The position numbers and the translations under genes are program-made. 64,000 bases of DNA from Hymenobacter radiodurans (GTDB lineage: Bacteria > Bacteroidota > Bacteroidia > Cytophagales > Hymenobacteraceae), in NCBI RefSeq assembly GCF_004355185.1, contig NZ_CP037922.1, positions 248,001 through 312,000 on the forward strand, read 5' to 3'. The first letter of the stretch is position 1. The number at the start of each line of letters is the position of its first letter. The notes beneath the pieces are model-generated. The model had not been told where the DNA came from and did not search any database. It saw only the letters and a program-made list of their open reading frames with translations. Shown here in pieces: positions 37,660 to 47,370 of this stretch.

Positions 37660-38457
37660 TTAAAAGCTAAACCCATTCACGGCAAAGCCACCATCTACGC
37701 TCAGGCACTGGCCAGTGATGTAGCTGGCGGCGGGCAAACACAGAAAGGCCACGGCTGCTCCTACTTCCTCCGGCTCGCCAATGCGCTTCATCGGGGTGCG
37801 AGACAGTACTTGCTGCAAGAATTCGTCGTCGCTGAGAACCCCGGCTACCAGAGGCGTGCGGATGTACCAGGGCGCGATGGCGTTTACCCGAATACCATCG
37901 GCAGCCCACTCTACGGCCAAGTTGCGGGTGAGCTGCAGGATGGCCGCTTTGGTCATGCCGTAAATGGAGCCCGTGCGCAGGTGCATCAGTCCTGCCACCG
38001 ACGACACGTTCACGATACTGGCCCGGCCAGCAGCTTGCAGCAGCGGAAAAGCCCCCTGGCACATTCCAAACACCGATTCGAGGTTGGTAGCCATGATGTG
38101 TTGGTACTCTTCGGGTGTGTACTCGGCCGTGCGCTTGCGGATGTTGGTGCCCACGTTGTTCACCAGAATATGCAGCTGCGGCCACCGCTGACTTACTTCA
38201 GCCAAGAGCGCCGCCCGTCCGGCAGCACTGCTGACATCGACCGGTATGGCGTGCGCATCGAGGCCGCGAGCGCGCCACTCTGCTACCTGAGCGTTCAAAT
38301 CTGTTGGGTTGCGGGCTACGGCTACCACTGTAGCGCCAAAGCTCAGCAGCTCCTCTGCCACGGCCGCGCCGATGCCTTTTGAGGCACCCGTAACGAGGGC
38401 AACCTGACCCGTCAGCTGCCAACGGTTGGGGAAAGTAGAAGGATTCGAGGCTGGCAT
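37660..38457 (-). CDS. Short-chain dehydrogenase (tropinone reductase-like)
   Basis: 265 residues with classic SDR features: [15 protein letters not shown] (TGxxxGxG cofactor loop), NNVGTN, the catalytic Ser in VNVSSVAG, and YGMTKAAIL (YxxxK). The whole resembles bacterial 'tropinone reductase' homologues, but the substrate is unknown. An NADP-binding preference cannot be read with confidence. It stands alone, facing the ATP-grasp gene across a terminator. Confidence 0.9.
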   Translation of the reverse strand: MPASNPSTFPNRWQLTGQVALVTGASKGIGAAVAEELLSFGATVVAVARNPTDLNAQVAEWRARGLDAHAIPVDVSSAAGRAALLAEVSQRWPQLHILVNNVGTNIRKRTAEYTPEEYQHIMATNLESVFGMCQGAFPLLQAAGRASIVNVSSVAGLMHLRTGSIYGMTKAAILQLTRNLAVEWAADGIRVNAIAPWYIRTPLVAGVLSDDEFLQQVLSRTPMKRIGEPEEVGAAVAFLCLPAASYITGQCLSVDGGFAVNGFSF

Positions 38458-38729
38458 TTTGATTATAGGAAGATTACAGGACGGGAGACGAATAGCTCAG
38501 AAGTCACAAATGAGGGATTTTTTAGGCTGAAAGCGGGCGGTTTTAGCTTTCAAATGTTCGCAGAGAGGATTCTTTAAGCATAAAAGACACTTTCTGTTTT
38601 CTATATAGCCACGTCACATTTTGGGGGTTGTTGGGTGGTGAAGGAGTGGGCAAAATCGTAATTTGAGGCATAAGTCGATTGCAGTCGGCTGTACTCCGTT
38701 CCCTTTTCCATCACCAAACCTCCTCATTA

Positions 38730-41198
38730 ATGGTTAACAAGTACTCTGTTGCCACCCTGCTTTTGCTGGGTGGTATTTCTTCCGCTTACGCACAAGGTCA
38801 GGATTTGACGCGCGTAAAACACAAAGAAGTAGGCGAAAAAGGCATGCCTACGCTTATCCAATTCCGTCTGGAGGGCAAATCGTACCAGATGAGCGAAGCC
38901 CGAAAGGCGTTAGCTGAACAACTCGAACTGACGGCCGACGACCAGTTCCAGAGCGCCAAAATCGAAGCCGACCCAGAAGGTTTTGTGCACGAAAAGTTTA
39001 ACCAGTATTACAAAGGCATTAAGGTAGAGCACGCCGAATACACTGTACACGCCCGCCAAGGCACGGTTGAAACCATGACAGGCAACTTTGAGCGGGTGCA
39101 AAATGTAAAGACGGCGCCAACTATAAATGAGAACGCTGCGTTGCAACGCGCTCTCCGCTTCGTGGGGGGTAAAAAATACATGTGGGAAGATGCCGGCGAA
39201 GAGGCTACCCTGAAAGAGCAGGAAAATAACCCGCGCGCCAGCTACAAGCCAGAGGGCGAATTGGTGATTGTGGCCAATACCCAAGCGGAACCCGGAAGCC
39301 CCGAGTTTGAGCAGCCTACGTTGGCCTGGAAGTTTAATATCTATTCGCAGCAGCCGGTAAGCCGGGCCTACATTTATGTAGATGCGCAAACCGGTGACAT
39401 TGTAGCCAAGGATGCCATCATTAAGCACGCGGCGGCCACGGGCACCTTTGCCACCCGCTACAGCGGCACCAAAACCAGCGCTACGGAAAGCATTAACGGC
39501 AGCTACCGCCTGCGTGAGCTTACGCGCGGCTCGGGCATCGAAACCTTTAACTGCCGGAAGGGCAACAGCTACACCACTGCCGTCGATTTCACCGACGCCG
39601 ACAACAGCTGGACGGAATACGCCAACGCTAATTTGGACAACGCTGCCCTCGACGCGCACTACGGCGCCCAAAGCACGTACGACTACTTCAAGAACATTCA
39701 CGCCCGCAACAGCTACAACAATGCGGGCGCGAAAATCAAGAGCTACGTTCACTTCGACGACACGCCCGGCGACGGCAAAGGCTACGAGAATGCCTACTGG
39801 AATGGCTCGGTAATGACCTACGGCGACGGTTACACCCGCTTCGACCCATTGACCTCGCTCGACGTAGCGGCTCACGAAATTGGCCACGCCGTGTGTTCCA
39901 GCACCGCCAACCTTACCTATTCGTATGAGTCGGGGGCGCTGAACGAAGGCTTCTCCGATATCTGGGGAGCGGCCGTGGAGTATTATAAAGATCCGAATAA
40001 AGCTACTTGGCTGATTGGCGAAGACATCGACAAAGTGCGGCCCTCACTGCGCTCCATGAGCAACCCGAACGCCGAAGGCCAGCCTGATACTTACAAAGGC
40101 ACCAACTGGTACGCCGGCAGCGGCGACAACGGCGGCGTACACACCAACAGCGGCGTACTCAACCACTGGTTTTATCGGTTGGCCGTGGGCGGCAGCGGCA
40201 CCAATGACATCGGCAGCAGCTTCAGCGTAACGGGTATCGGCATTGATGCGGCGGCCAAAATCGCTTACCGCACAGAGAGTGTATACCTCACGGCTTCCAG
40301 CAACTATGCGGCGGCTCGTACCTATTCTATTCAGTCGGCCACCGACTTGTATGGTGCAGGTTCAGCCCAGGTAATTGCCACTACAAATGCCTGGTATGCG
40401 GTAGGTGTGGGCGCGGCGTACAGCGGCGGCACCACTCCACCTCCACCCACGGGCGTAACGTATTGTGCTTCTAAAGGCACCAATAACACGTATGAGTGGA
40501 TTGACTTGGTGAGCCTGGGTACTATCAATCGTACTTCTGCCAAGGAAGTGGGTGGCTACTACAATGGCACGGCCATGAGCACCAGCGTAGCAGCAGGCTC
40601 TTCGCAGACCATTAGCTTTAGCGCCGCCTTCTCCTCTACGGCCTATACCGAATACTGGAAAGTGTACATCGACTGGAACAAGGACGGTGACTTTGTGGAT
40701 GCCGGCGAAACGGTAGTGAGTGGTACTTCCGCCAGCGCGGCTACCCTCAGCGCCACCTTCACGGTGCCCACCACGGCCCGGAGCGGCAGCACCCGCATGC
40801 GCGTTTCCCTGAGCGATGCGGCCCAAACCAGTTGCAGCAGCTTTACTTACGGTGAAGTGGAAGACTACACCATCAACGTGACGGGCGGTGCCGCCCTCAC
40901 CAACAATGTAGTAGCCGTAAGCAACACGAGCAGCAACGCTACACTTGGCAGCGACAACTTGGTAGGCGCTGAGGTTGGCGTATATCCAAACCCGGCTACC
41001 GATGTGCTGCGCGTAACGTTGCCCAACAATGCCTCCGCCGTATCAGCGCAGGTAGCGGATATGCAGGGCCGGACCATAAAAGCCCCCCAGCTGACGAGCA
41101 ACGGCGAGCTAAACGTGACGCAACTTGCTAAAGGAATGTATATGCTCAGCGTAAGCGACGGGCAGAAAACCTTCCGCCAGCGTTTCGTGAAGCAATAA
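38730..41198 (+). CDS. Secreted M4 metalloprotease with T9SS sorting domain
   Basis: 822 residues from ATG 38730 (MVNKYSVATLLLLGGISSAYAQ, signal peptide). Order: FTP/PepSY propeptide to about residue 225; M4 thermolysin-like catalytic domain with VAAHEIGHAVCS (HExxH, about 381) and NEGFSDIWG (third ligand Glu, about 405); a GEVEDY beta-sandwich domain ending GEVEDYTINV; and a type IX secretion C-terminal domain starting VYPNPATDVLRV. It is exported through the T9SS and acts outside the cell. A G6 motif copy (41082) encodes KAPQ inside the sorting domain. Confidence 0.92.
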   Translation: MVNKYSVATLLLLGGISSAYAQGQDLTRVKHKEVGEKGMPTLIQFRLEGKSYQMSEARKALAEQLELTADDQFQSAKIEADPEGFVHEKFNQYYKGIKVEHAEYTVHARQGTVETMTGNFERVQNVKTAPTINENAALQRALRFVGGKKYMWEDAGEEATLKEQENNPRASYKPEGELVIVANTQAEPGSPEFEQPTLAWKFNIYSQQPVSRAYIYVDAQTGDIVAKDAIIKHAAATGTFATRYSGTKTSATESINGSYRLRELTRGSGIETFNCRKGNSYTTAVDFTDADNSWTEYANANLDNAALDAHYGAQSTYDYFKNIHARNSYNNAGAKIKSYVHFDDTPGDGKGYENAYWNGSVMTYGDGYTRFDPLTSLDVAAHEIGHAVCSSTANLTYSYESGALNEGFSDIWGAAVEYYKDPNKATWLIGEDIDKVRPSLRSMSNPNAEGQPDTYKGTNWYAGSGDNGGVHTNSGVLNHWFYRLAVGGSGTNDIGSSFSVTGIGIDAAAKIAYRTESVYLTASSNYAAARTYSIQSATDLYGAGSAQVIATTNAWYAVGVGAAYSGGTTPPPPTGVTYCASKGTNNTYEWIDLVSLGTINRTSAKEVGGYYNGTAMSTSVAAGSSQTISFSAAFSSTAYTEYWKVYIDWNKDGDFVDAGETVVSGTSASAATLSATFTVPTTARSGSTRMRVSLSDAAQTSCSSFTYGEVEDYTINVTGGAALTNNVVAVSNTSSNATLGSDNLVGAEVGVYPNPATDVLRVTLPNNASAVSAQVADMQGRTIKAPQLTSNGELNVTQLAKGMYMLSVSDGQKTFRQRFVKQ

Positions 41199-41213
41199 GC
41201 CTTCAGCAAGGGC

Positions 41214-41282
41214 ACAAAAAAGCCCCCAGAACCAAAAAGCCCCGTCGCACGACGGGGCTTCTTGGTTCTGGGGGCTTTTTTA
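41214..41282. terminator. Long nested bidirectional terminator
   Basis: AAAAAAGCCCCCAGAACCAA faces TTGGTTCTGGGGGCTTTTTT, with an inner GCCCCGTCG/CGACGGGGC stem. Outer arms are five-G motif copies. It lies between the M4 gene (+) and the outer-membrane barrel gene (-). Confidence 0.92.
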
Positions 41283-41289
41283 AGCAAGC

Positions 41290-42020
41290 TTAATGGATAG
41301 AATATTCAATCTTCAGCTCCACAGTACCGTAGCCATCGTTCTTCTTGGTGTTGCCGCGCAGGCTGACATCGTCCAGCTTATCGGTGCTGGTGAAGTTGTA
41401 AGCCGCCTCGGCCGTCGCGCTAAAGTCGCGGGAAAGGCGGAAAGTAAGGCCGCCACCTACTGGCGCAATCACGGCTACGTTTGGATAGCCAGTGCTTTCG
41501 GGTGCCAAATACACTTGGTTGTTCACGGGCCGCCCGGTGCCTATGTAAGTCTTCGGATCATACATGGCTAGGCCAATGCCCGCTTTTACATACGGTTTGA
41601 GAATGGCCGCCGGCCCGCGGGGGAGGCAAACTGGGACTCATCGCCAAACAGCTCATAGCGCAGGAAAGTAGTCAGCGAGCCGTTACGGCCCCGGAAAGCC
41701 AGGTTACGCTCGGGCAGCTGGTCGGTAGCGCCAATCTGAAAGTAAGACACTTCGCCACCTACCAGCAGGCGCGGCCGCAGCAGATACAGCCCGCCCACGC
41801 TTACGCTGGGACCCGGCAGGTTCTGCGACCATTTGCCTAGGTCGCCGGTGTAGAGGGCTACGCCCCCGCCCACCGTTACGCGAAATGGCCCCCGGTAGTA
41901 GGGGCGGGCTTGGCTGCTAAAGTAGCGCCGCCGCTGCCCGGGGCCTTGCGCGGCAGCAATGTATGAAGAGGCTAAAGACCAGAACAGCAAGGAGCTGAGA
42001 AGAAGCAAACGAGGTTTCAC
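41290..42020 (-). pseudogene. Outer-membrane beta-barrel protein, frameshift at G5 run
   Basis: Restored length about 243 residues. The N-terminal frame starts near GTG 42020 or TTG 42026 and has a signal peptide (LLLLSSLLFWSLASSYIAA) and strands such as FRVTVGGGVALYTG. The break is at G5 run 41619-41623; one extra base gives FASPRGPAAILKPYVKAGIGLAMY, running into the second frame. The end, YGTVELKIEYSIH, is a typical last barrel strand. The family resembles small porin-like or OmpW/OprF-type barrels; no function known. Confidence 0.75.
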
Positions 42021-42099
42021 AGGCAAAGACTTAGTTGAAAGTAGCCGCGACTTACGCGATTAACTACCAGTTCGTTGCCTAACGCTGTTGCCTCCAGCT

Positions 42100-42825
42100 T
42101 TATTTGAACTTGCCCGTGGGGTCGGGTTGCTTGGCCAGCAGCTCGCCAATAAAGCCGAAGTCAAAGCCGACCATATTCAAGCCTTGGCCCTTATGAACCG
42201 CCTCCCAGGCCTTGGTGTAGTCTTCCTGGAAATAATAGCCCCGCGCCATCTGCTGCCACGCTACTGCATTATTAGGGTCGGCGGCAATGGCCTTTTGCAG
42301 GTATTCCATGCCAGTAGTCAGGTCCTTTTTCTTTTTGGTCTGCTCGAAGCGAATCAGGTAGCTAGCGCCCAAGTCACTGAGCGTATTTCCATCGGCTGGG
42401 TTAACGGCCAGGGCTTGCGTGAGCAGCTTAATCGACTCGTCGGGCGTGGGGTTGCGGCTGGTCACTACGCCCAGGCCGCGGTAAGCATCGGCGTTTTTCT
42501 GATCGAGCAGCCACGCCAGATTGAAGCGGTACATAGCCGTATCGGGCTGGTTTTCAGTTAAGTACTCAAAGCCTTTGGTGGAAAAAAACTTGCTAGCCTC
42601 AGCCCGCGAAGGGAAGTTACGGTCGATATCAGCCAGGAAGTTTGGGCCAACCACCTGCTCGGCCTGAGCCGTGCTGATGCCGCCAAATAATGGCAACAAG
42701 CGATTGGCCTTGCTGACAGGAGCGGTAGCGGCCGATGCTTTTTCCTTTTTGTTTTTGCGCTGTGCCAACGTAGGCGTGGCACCAAAAGCCAGCAGCAACG
42801 CCGCCAGCACCAGAATATTTTTCAT
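42100..42825 (-). CDS. Secreted TPR-repeat protein
   Basis: 241 residues with signal peptide MKNILVLAALLLAFGATPTLAQ. TPR units are visible as AMYRFNLAWLLDQKNADAYRG, IKLLTQALAVNPADGNTLSDLG and MEYLQKAIAADPNNAVAWQQM, followed by DYTKAWEAVHKGQGL. It is a periplasmic or surface scaffold of unknown partner. A good -7 box at 42892-42899 lies 67 bp upstream. Confidence 0.85.
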   Translation of the reverse strand: MKNILVLAALLLAFGATPTLAQRKNKKEKASAATAPVSKANRLLPLFGGISTAQAEQVVGPNFLADIDRNFPSRAEASKFFSTKGFEYLTENQPDTAMYRFNLAWLLDQKNADAYRGLGVVTSRNPTPDESIKLLTQALAVNPADGNTLSDLGASYLIRFEQTKKKKDLTTGMEYLQKAIAADPNNAVAWQQMARGYYFQEDYTKAWEAVHKGQGLNMVGFDFGFIGELLAKQPDPTGKFK

Positions 42826-42891
42826 GCAACAGGTAGAAAGAAAACGCTAAAAATTGCCCCCCAGTACCAAAATGCCGGCCGGGCTTTCGTA

Positions 42892-42899
42892 CAAATATA
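42892..42899 (-). promoter_or_regulatory. Bacteroidota -7 box for TPR gene
   Basis: Minus-strand TATATTTG matches TAnnTTTG exactly; no convincing -33 element is seen. Confidence 0.45.
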
Positions 42900-43115
42900 A
42901 CGCCCTCAGCCCAAGGATAGTCTAGGAGGGACGCTGTAGCTGATGGAAGGCACAAATGGGCGGCGAGTACACACCGATTAAGCCAGGAGGCTAACTGGGG
43001 GGCTTTTTTAGCGGCTCGGTACAGGCCGGCAAACCAGTAAGCAAATCCACGAGTATATGCGGGCTAATCCGGAGGCAATTCCAGTGTGGAAGCGCCCGCT
43101 ATTTATTCCCTTTCG

Positions 43116-44000
43116 ATGCGTGTTTCTCGTGTATTAGCGCTGTCAGCGTTGCTTGTGTTGCTACTTGTAATAGTCGGGGCCAATGAATATGCGGTGGCCC
43201 GGCCCAGCCGCCGCACCCAGGATATTGCCTACGTAGCTGCCACCGACGCCAGCTTCAGCACCGAGCGCCACCGCCTCGATGTGTATGCCCCGCGGCGCAA
43301 AGCGGCTGCCAGCCAGCCGGTTGTGCTCTTTATTCACGGCGGCAACTGGGACAGTGGCAGCAAAAGCATCTATACCTTCATTGGGCGGCGGCTGGCGAAG
43401 CAGGGCGTAGTGGCGGTCATTATCAACTACCGACTCTCGCCCGAGGTGCAGGTGCCTGCTATGGCCGACGACTGTGCCCGCGCCGTGCGCTGGACCCAGC
43501 AGCACATTGCCGAGTACGGCGGCGACCCCCAGCGTATTTTTCTGATGGGGCACTCGGCTGGGGCAGGATTGGCGGCGCTAATTGCGACTGATAATCAGTA
43601 CTTCACCCGGCTGGGAGTAGCCCAAAATCCCGTGCGCGGCGTCATCCTCGACGACCCCGCCGGCCTCGACATGTACGACTATCTCCTCAAGAAGCAGTAC
43701 GCCGGCGACGAGCAGTACCTCACCGCCTTTGGCCGCGACCCGCAGGGCTGGAAGGCCGTATCGGCGCTGTATCACCTCACGGCCGCCAGTCCACCTTTTC
43801 TCACGTTCGTGGGGGGCAAAACGTATCCTTCCATTGCCAGTAGCAGCCAGAAGTTTCGGAGCCGGTTGGTGGAGCTAGGCGTGCGGCCGCAGTTCACGGT
43901 GCTGCCAGATAAAAAGCACATTCCGATGGTGTTACAACTGTATTGGCAGCACAACGTAATTTACCGGCAGCTACTGCCGTTTATAAGCAAAGCCAACTGA
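43116..44000 (+). CDS. Membrane-anchored or secreted carboxylesterase (alpha/beta hydrolase)
   Basis: 294 residues from ATG 43116. The N-terminal hydrophobic segment (LALSALLVLLLVIVGA) is an uncleaved signal or anchor. The alpha/beta hydrolase core has the oxyanion loop FIHGGNWDSG, nucleophile GHSAGAGLAAL, and C-terminal DKKHIPMVL for the histidine. It is of the hormone-sensitive-lipase/BD-FAE type; the substrate is unknown. A motif copy at 43811 encodes VGGKT. Confidence 0.8.
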   Translation: MRVSRVLALSALLVLLLVIVGANEYAVARPSRRTQDIAYVAATDASFSTERHRLDVYAPRRKAAASQPVVLFIHGGNWDSGSKSIYTFIGRRLAKQGVVAVIINYRLSPEVQVPAMADDCARAVRWTQQHIAEYGGDPQRIFLMGHSAGAGLAALIATDNQYFTRLGVAQNPVRGVILDDPAGLDMYDYLLKKQYAGDEQYLTAFGRDPQGWKAVSALYHLTAASPPFLTFVGGKTYPSIASSSQKFRSRLVELGVRPQFTVLPDKKHIPMVLQLYWQHNVIYRQLLPFISKAN

Positions 44001-44157
44001 TAGTTGAAGGTATATAAGAATGCTGGCTGCTAGGCTGACTTAAAAAAAGTCACAAAAAATGTAGCCGGAAACTAATTAAAAATCAGACATAAACGTAAAG
44101 GGGTATTTCCAGATTTTTAAAATGCTATAGGCCCCTTTATCGTTATAAATCAGGTAG

Positions 44158-44877
44158 ATGAAAAATAAGGAACAGTTGCTTACCTCATCTGGGGAATTGA
44201 ACCGGATGCGGATTCTGGGCCGCTATACGATTCTTCGTACGCTACCTGAGAACTTACTCGATGATTTGATTTGTCTGACGGCCGCTCTGTTTGATGTGCC
44301 AATAGTGCTGGTGTCGTTTGCCGCGGCCGAAACGGAGGAGCAAGCGGCTACTTATGAGGCATTTGGCTGGGATACTAGCGGAGAAGAGGATTTCGGCACC
44401 GTGGCCATACGACGGAGCGAAACCGCGTTGCTCGAAGAAATGGCCCCCAAGCCGCTGGAACTGGCAAATCCTTTTGTGACACGCGCCCTCAACTTCCGGT
44501 TTTACGCCGCCACCTCCCTAAAAGGCACCCACGGCGATAACCTAGGCAACTTGTGTGTGGTCGGCCGGCGGCCGCGCACGTTTTCCCCCACCGAGCGCGA
44601 TGTGCTGAGCAATATGTCGGCCTTGGTAAGCCGGCTCCTCGACGTGCGTCGGGTATTAGGGCCAGCGAGCCTGGCACTGGCGGGCTTGTGGAACACTATC
44701 TATGCGGCCAGCGCCGATCCGCTACACCGCATTATGGCCCTGACGGATCGGCTGAAGAATCAGGAAGATCTGGAAACCATTACGGCTGTTATTCAGCGGA
44801 AGCTTATCTGTAAAGATGCCAATCTGATAGCGGGCATTGCTAATCAGCACATCAGCAGCCTGCTAGAAAATCAATAG
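44158..44877 (+). CDS. GAF-domain protein without output domain
   Basis: 239 residues. The N-terminal about 165 residues look like a GAF sensor: LICLTAALFDVPIVLVSFAAA, then FYAATSLKGTHGDNLGNLCVVG and FSPTERDVLSNMSALV. The remaining about 70 residues (IMALTDRLKNQEDLETIT) are helical without a kinase, cyclase or HTH motif. It may sense a small ligand and act on a partner; none is adjacent. It is convergent with the glycoside hydrolase gene. Confidence 0.65.
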   Translation: MKNKEQLLTSSGELNRMRILGRYTILRTLPENLLDDLICLTAALFDVPIVLVSFAAAETEEQAATYEAFGWDTSGEEDFGTVAIRRSETALLEEMAPKPLELANPFVTRALNFRFYAATSLKGTHGDNLGNLCVVGRRPRTFSPTERDVLSNMSALVSRLLDVRRVLGPASLALAGLWNTIYAASADPLHRIMALTDRLKNQEDLETITAVIQRKLICKDANLIAGIANQHISSLLENQ

Positions 44878-44902
44878 CAAATCGTGGCTAAGTGCCTGAT
44901 TA

Positions 44903-46126
44903 TTACATGGTGGAAGTTGCCTTTCGCTGCACTGATTGAGTGTCGGTAGCCGAAGTGAGCACCTCCTCTATATAGGCCTGCGCCCGCAGTAGCTCCTCTG
45001 CGTATGGCTCGTAAAGAACTCGTGTGGGTGGTCCATCCGGCACTAACTCCGCATCCCACAGGCCAGATCGGTGCCAATTATCCTGAAAATCCCAGTCGGG
45101 CCGGTCGATGATAGGGTAGAGGCAAACGCCCCACAGAGGTACCCCCTGCCGCAATGCGACGGCACACTCCCGGGCGATGTGCTGCATCCAAAGTGGCCGA
45201 TCAATACCCGGATGACTGGTTTCGGTGAGTACTACCGGGCGCTGATAGCGTTTGTAAGCCATTTGCAACAGCGCACTCAGCGGCTTCCAGCGCGGATCAA
45301 GCGGCGAATCGGCCCAGCCCAGCGTTTGGCGCGGCTCTAGCTGCCACTGGTTGTCGTAGTAGAAGTTGAAGCCCAGAATATCCAGAAAATCGGGGGAGCC
45401 GCCGAGTTCAGGGCACAATCTGCCCGCCAGCATATCTACCGATTGAAACTGATTGATCGTGAACTCAGTAGTCCGGTTGCGCTCGGTCCGACTGGCACCA
45501 ATTCGGGGCACAATGTTGATGAGCGGCTCTGTGGTGAGTATACGAATGCCAGGATCCATCTCACGTAGAGCCGCCGTACCTTCGATGTAGGCCCGCATCA
45601 GCCCGCGCTTTACTTCCCAACCCTGGCCTACGCAGTAAGGAGAGGTACCGCGCACATCGCCGCCCAGCCACGACATAAAGCTGACCTCATTGATGGGCGT
45701 CACGATGAGAACGTCGTCGGGGCGCTGGCTACGGTAAAACTCCACGAAGGCGCGGCACAGAGCGGCAAAGCGCCGGGCGAACATCGGGTGCAGTGGCGTC
45801 AGGTCGTCGGGATACCCGAAGTGGCAGAGGTCCCATACCTGCTGGATGCCGTGGCGCTGCCCGGTGGCCAGCATCGAGGCTACCGTGCTCCAATCGTAGT
45901 GGTAAGGCGTACGCTCCACTTGGCTCCAGCGGATGCCTTCCCGCACTGTGCGAATGCCGAAGGGATTCAGCGCCTGATAATCAGCGTCCAGCTTCTGAAA
46001 GTGGCCGGTAAGGTGCAGAAAGTCAACCCGGTGACCAAAAGCATTAAGCTGATCAGTACATTCGTAGCCACCCATCCAGAACGATTGAAAAGGGTTCTGG
46101 GGGGCTTTATTATAAACATGGTACAT
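44903..46126 (-). CDS. Glycoside hydrolase, clan A TIM-barrel (GH1-like)
   Basis: 407 residues with no signal peptide. The barrel strands include WMGGYECTDQ, FGIRTVREGIRWSQVE, QVWDLCHFGYPDDL, VTPINEVSFMSW (probable acid/base Glu) and RPVVLTETSHPG (probable nucleophile Glu). This arrangement is that of clan GH-A, closest in look to GH1-like proteins. The substrate is unknown. It starts 63 bp after the CDF transporter stop in the same direction. Two motif copies (46099, 46160) lie at its 5' end, the first encoding NKAPQN in the N-terminus. Confidence 0.75.
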   Translation of the reverse strand: MYHVYNKAPQNPFQSFWMGGYECTDQLNAFGHRVDFLHLTGHFQKLDADYQALNPFGIRTVREGIRWSQVERTPYHYDWSTVASMLATGQRHGIQQVWDLCHFGYPDDLTPLHPMFARRFAALCRAFVEFYRSQRPDDVLIVTPINEVSFMSWLGGDVRGTSPYCVGQGWEVKRGLMRAYIEGTAALREMDPGIRILTTEPLINIVPRIGASRTERNRTTEFTINQFQSVDMLAGRLCPELGGSPDFLDILGFNFYYDNQWQLEPRQTLGWADSPLDPRWKPLSALLQMAYKRYQRPVVLTETSHPGIDRPLWMQHIARECAVALRQGVPLWGVCLYPIIDRPDWDFQDNWHRSGLWDAELVPDGPPTRVLYEPYAEELLRAQAYIEEVLTSATDTQSVQRKATSTM

Positions 46127-46188
46127 GGATGTGTCGTCGTAAGGAAGTTGCGGGCAGGCGGGGGGCTTTTGGTAGCTCAGGCCACTGC

Positions 46189-47124
46189 CTAAACGGATGT
46201 TTTGTGCGCAACCTCTGTGATAGATTTGGCTTCGATAAAAATGCGCTTGAACTCAGGATGCTGGCTTTTAATAGCACTCTGTAGGCGCACAATAGCCTGC
46301 TCTACTTCCCCAGCCGAAAGGTTATCATGAAAGTCAATGTCGAGGGCCAGCACTACGTCGCGCGGGCCCAAGTGCAGGGTCAGCGGCCGGCGAACCTGCC
46401 GAACGGTGTCGTCTGCACAGGCAAGCTTTTCCAGCGTTGCAATTGTCTCGTCGTCCACGCCTTCCCCTACAAGCAAACCTTTGGTCTTGTAAATCAGGAA
46501 GATGGCGACTCCAACGAGCATAATGCCGATCAGAATGGAGGCCGCTCCATCGAGGTAAGGATTGTTGAGCGAATGACCAAAGTACACGCCAAACAGAGCA
46601 ATAGCTAAACCCAGCAGAGCCGCCATGTCCTCCATCAGAATAGCAAATACGGAGGGGTCTTTGCTGCGGGCTATGCTGCTCCAGAATGGCGCATTGCCCC
46701 GCTCCCGATTGAAGGCTTTGAGGGCTAAGTAGCAGGAGGTGGACTCAAAAACGATGGCTAAGCCCAGCACCACGTAGTTCCAGGTGGGATCGGTGAGGGG
46801 TGAGGGATGTTGCATGTGGGAAATGCCCTCATAAAAAGACATGCCGCCGCCAACGGCAAACACAAGCACCGCCACGATAAGCGACCAGAAGTAAAGCTCT
46901 TTGGAACGCCCGAATGGATAGCGGGCATCGGCTGGCTTCTGCGCCCGGTTTACTCCCAATAATATCAAGCCGCCGTTGCCGCTGTCAACCAACGAGTGTA
47001 TCCCTTCTGACAGCATCGCTGAACTGCCCGTGAAGTAGGCGGCTACGAATTTGGAGATGGCAATCGCAATGTTGGCACCAATAGCCCCGTAAATGGCGGT
47101 TTTTGATTCGGAGTTGTTGCCCAT
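46189..47124 (-). CDS. Cation diffusion facilitator transporter
   Basis: 311 residues with about six membrane segments. Family marks are SEGIHSLVDSGNGG (HxxxD metal site), the loop ARYPFGRSKELYFWSL, and the C-terminal cytoplasmic domain (VALDIDFHDNLSAGEVEQAI). It exports Zn2+, Fe2+, Co2+ or similar ions by proton antiport; the metal is not resolvable. It precedes the glycoside hydrolase gene. Confidence 0.9.
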   Translation of the reverse strand: MGNNSESKTAIYGAIGANIAIAISKFVAAYFTGSSAMLSEGIHSLVDSGNGGLILLGVNRAQKPADARYPFGRSKELYFWSLIVAVLVFAVGGGMSFYEGISHMQHPSPLTDPTWNYVVLGLAIVFESTSCYLALKAFNRERGNAPFWSSIARSKDPSVFAILMEDMAALLGLAIALFGVYFGHSLNNPYLDGAASILIGIMLVGVAIFLIYKTKGLLVGEGVDDETIATLEKLACADDTVRQVRRPLTLHLGPRDVVLALDIDFHDNLSAGEVEQAIVRLQSAIKSQHPEFKRIFIEAKSITEVAHKTSV

Positions 47125-47370
47125 AAGGAAGGAAAGACAAAGAAGTTCACAGCTACGCAGACTACAGCACAGAGGTTAGTAGAAACACGAAGCGGCAGCG
47201 TTTCTAGCCGCCAACACGTAGGCCACCAGTAAGCCATTCGACAGCCAAAAAAAGCCCCCCAGACGCCTGAAACCGTAGTGAACTCAACTATTGGCTGAAC
47301 ATTCTGCTTTTCTCCGACTTTTACGGCGCCGGTTACCTCATCTCTGCTCCCGACTGCCTACTTCCGACCT

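Noticed and set aside
38910-39887. 325-residue open frame antisense to the M4 protease
   Set aside because: It is the shadow of a well-supported gene; low-complexity valine and alanine composition and no domain.
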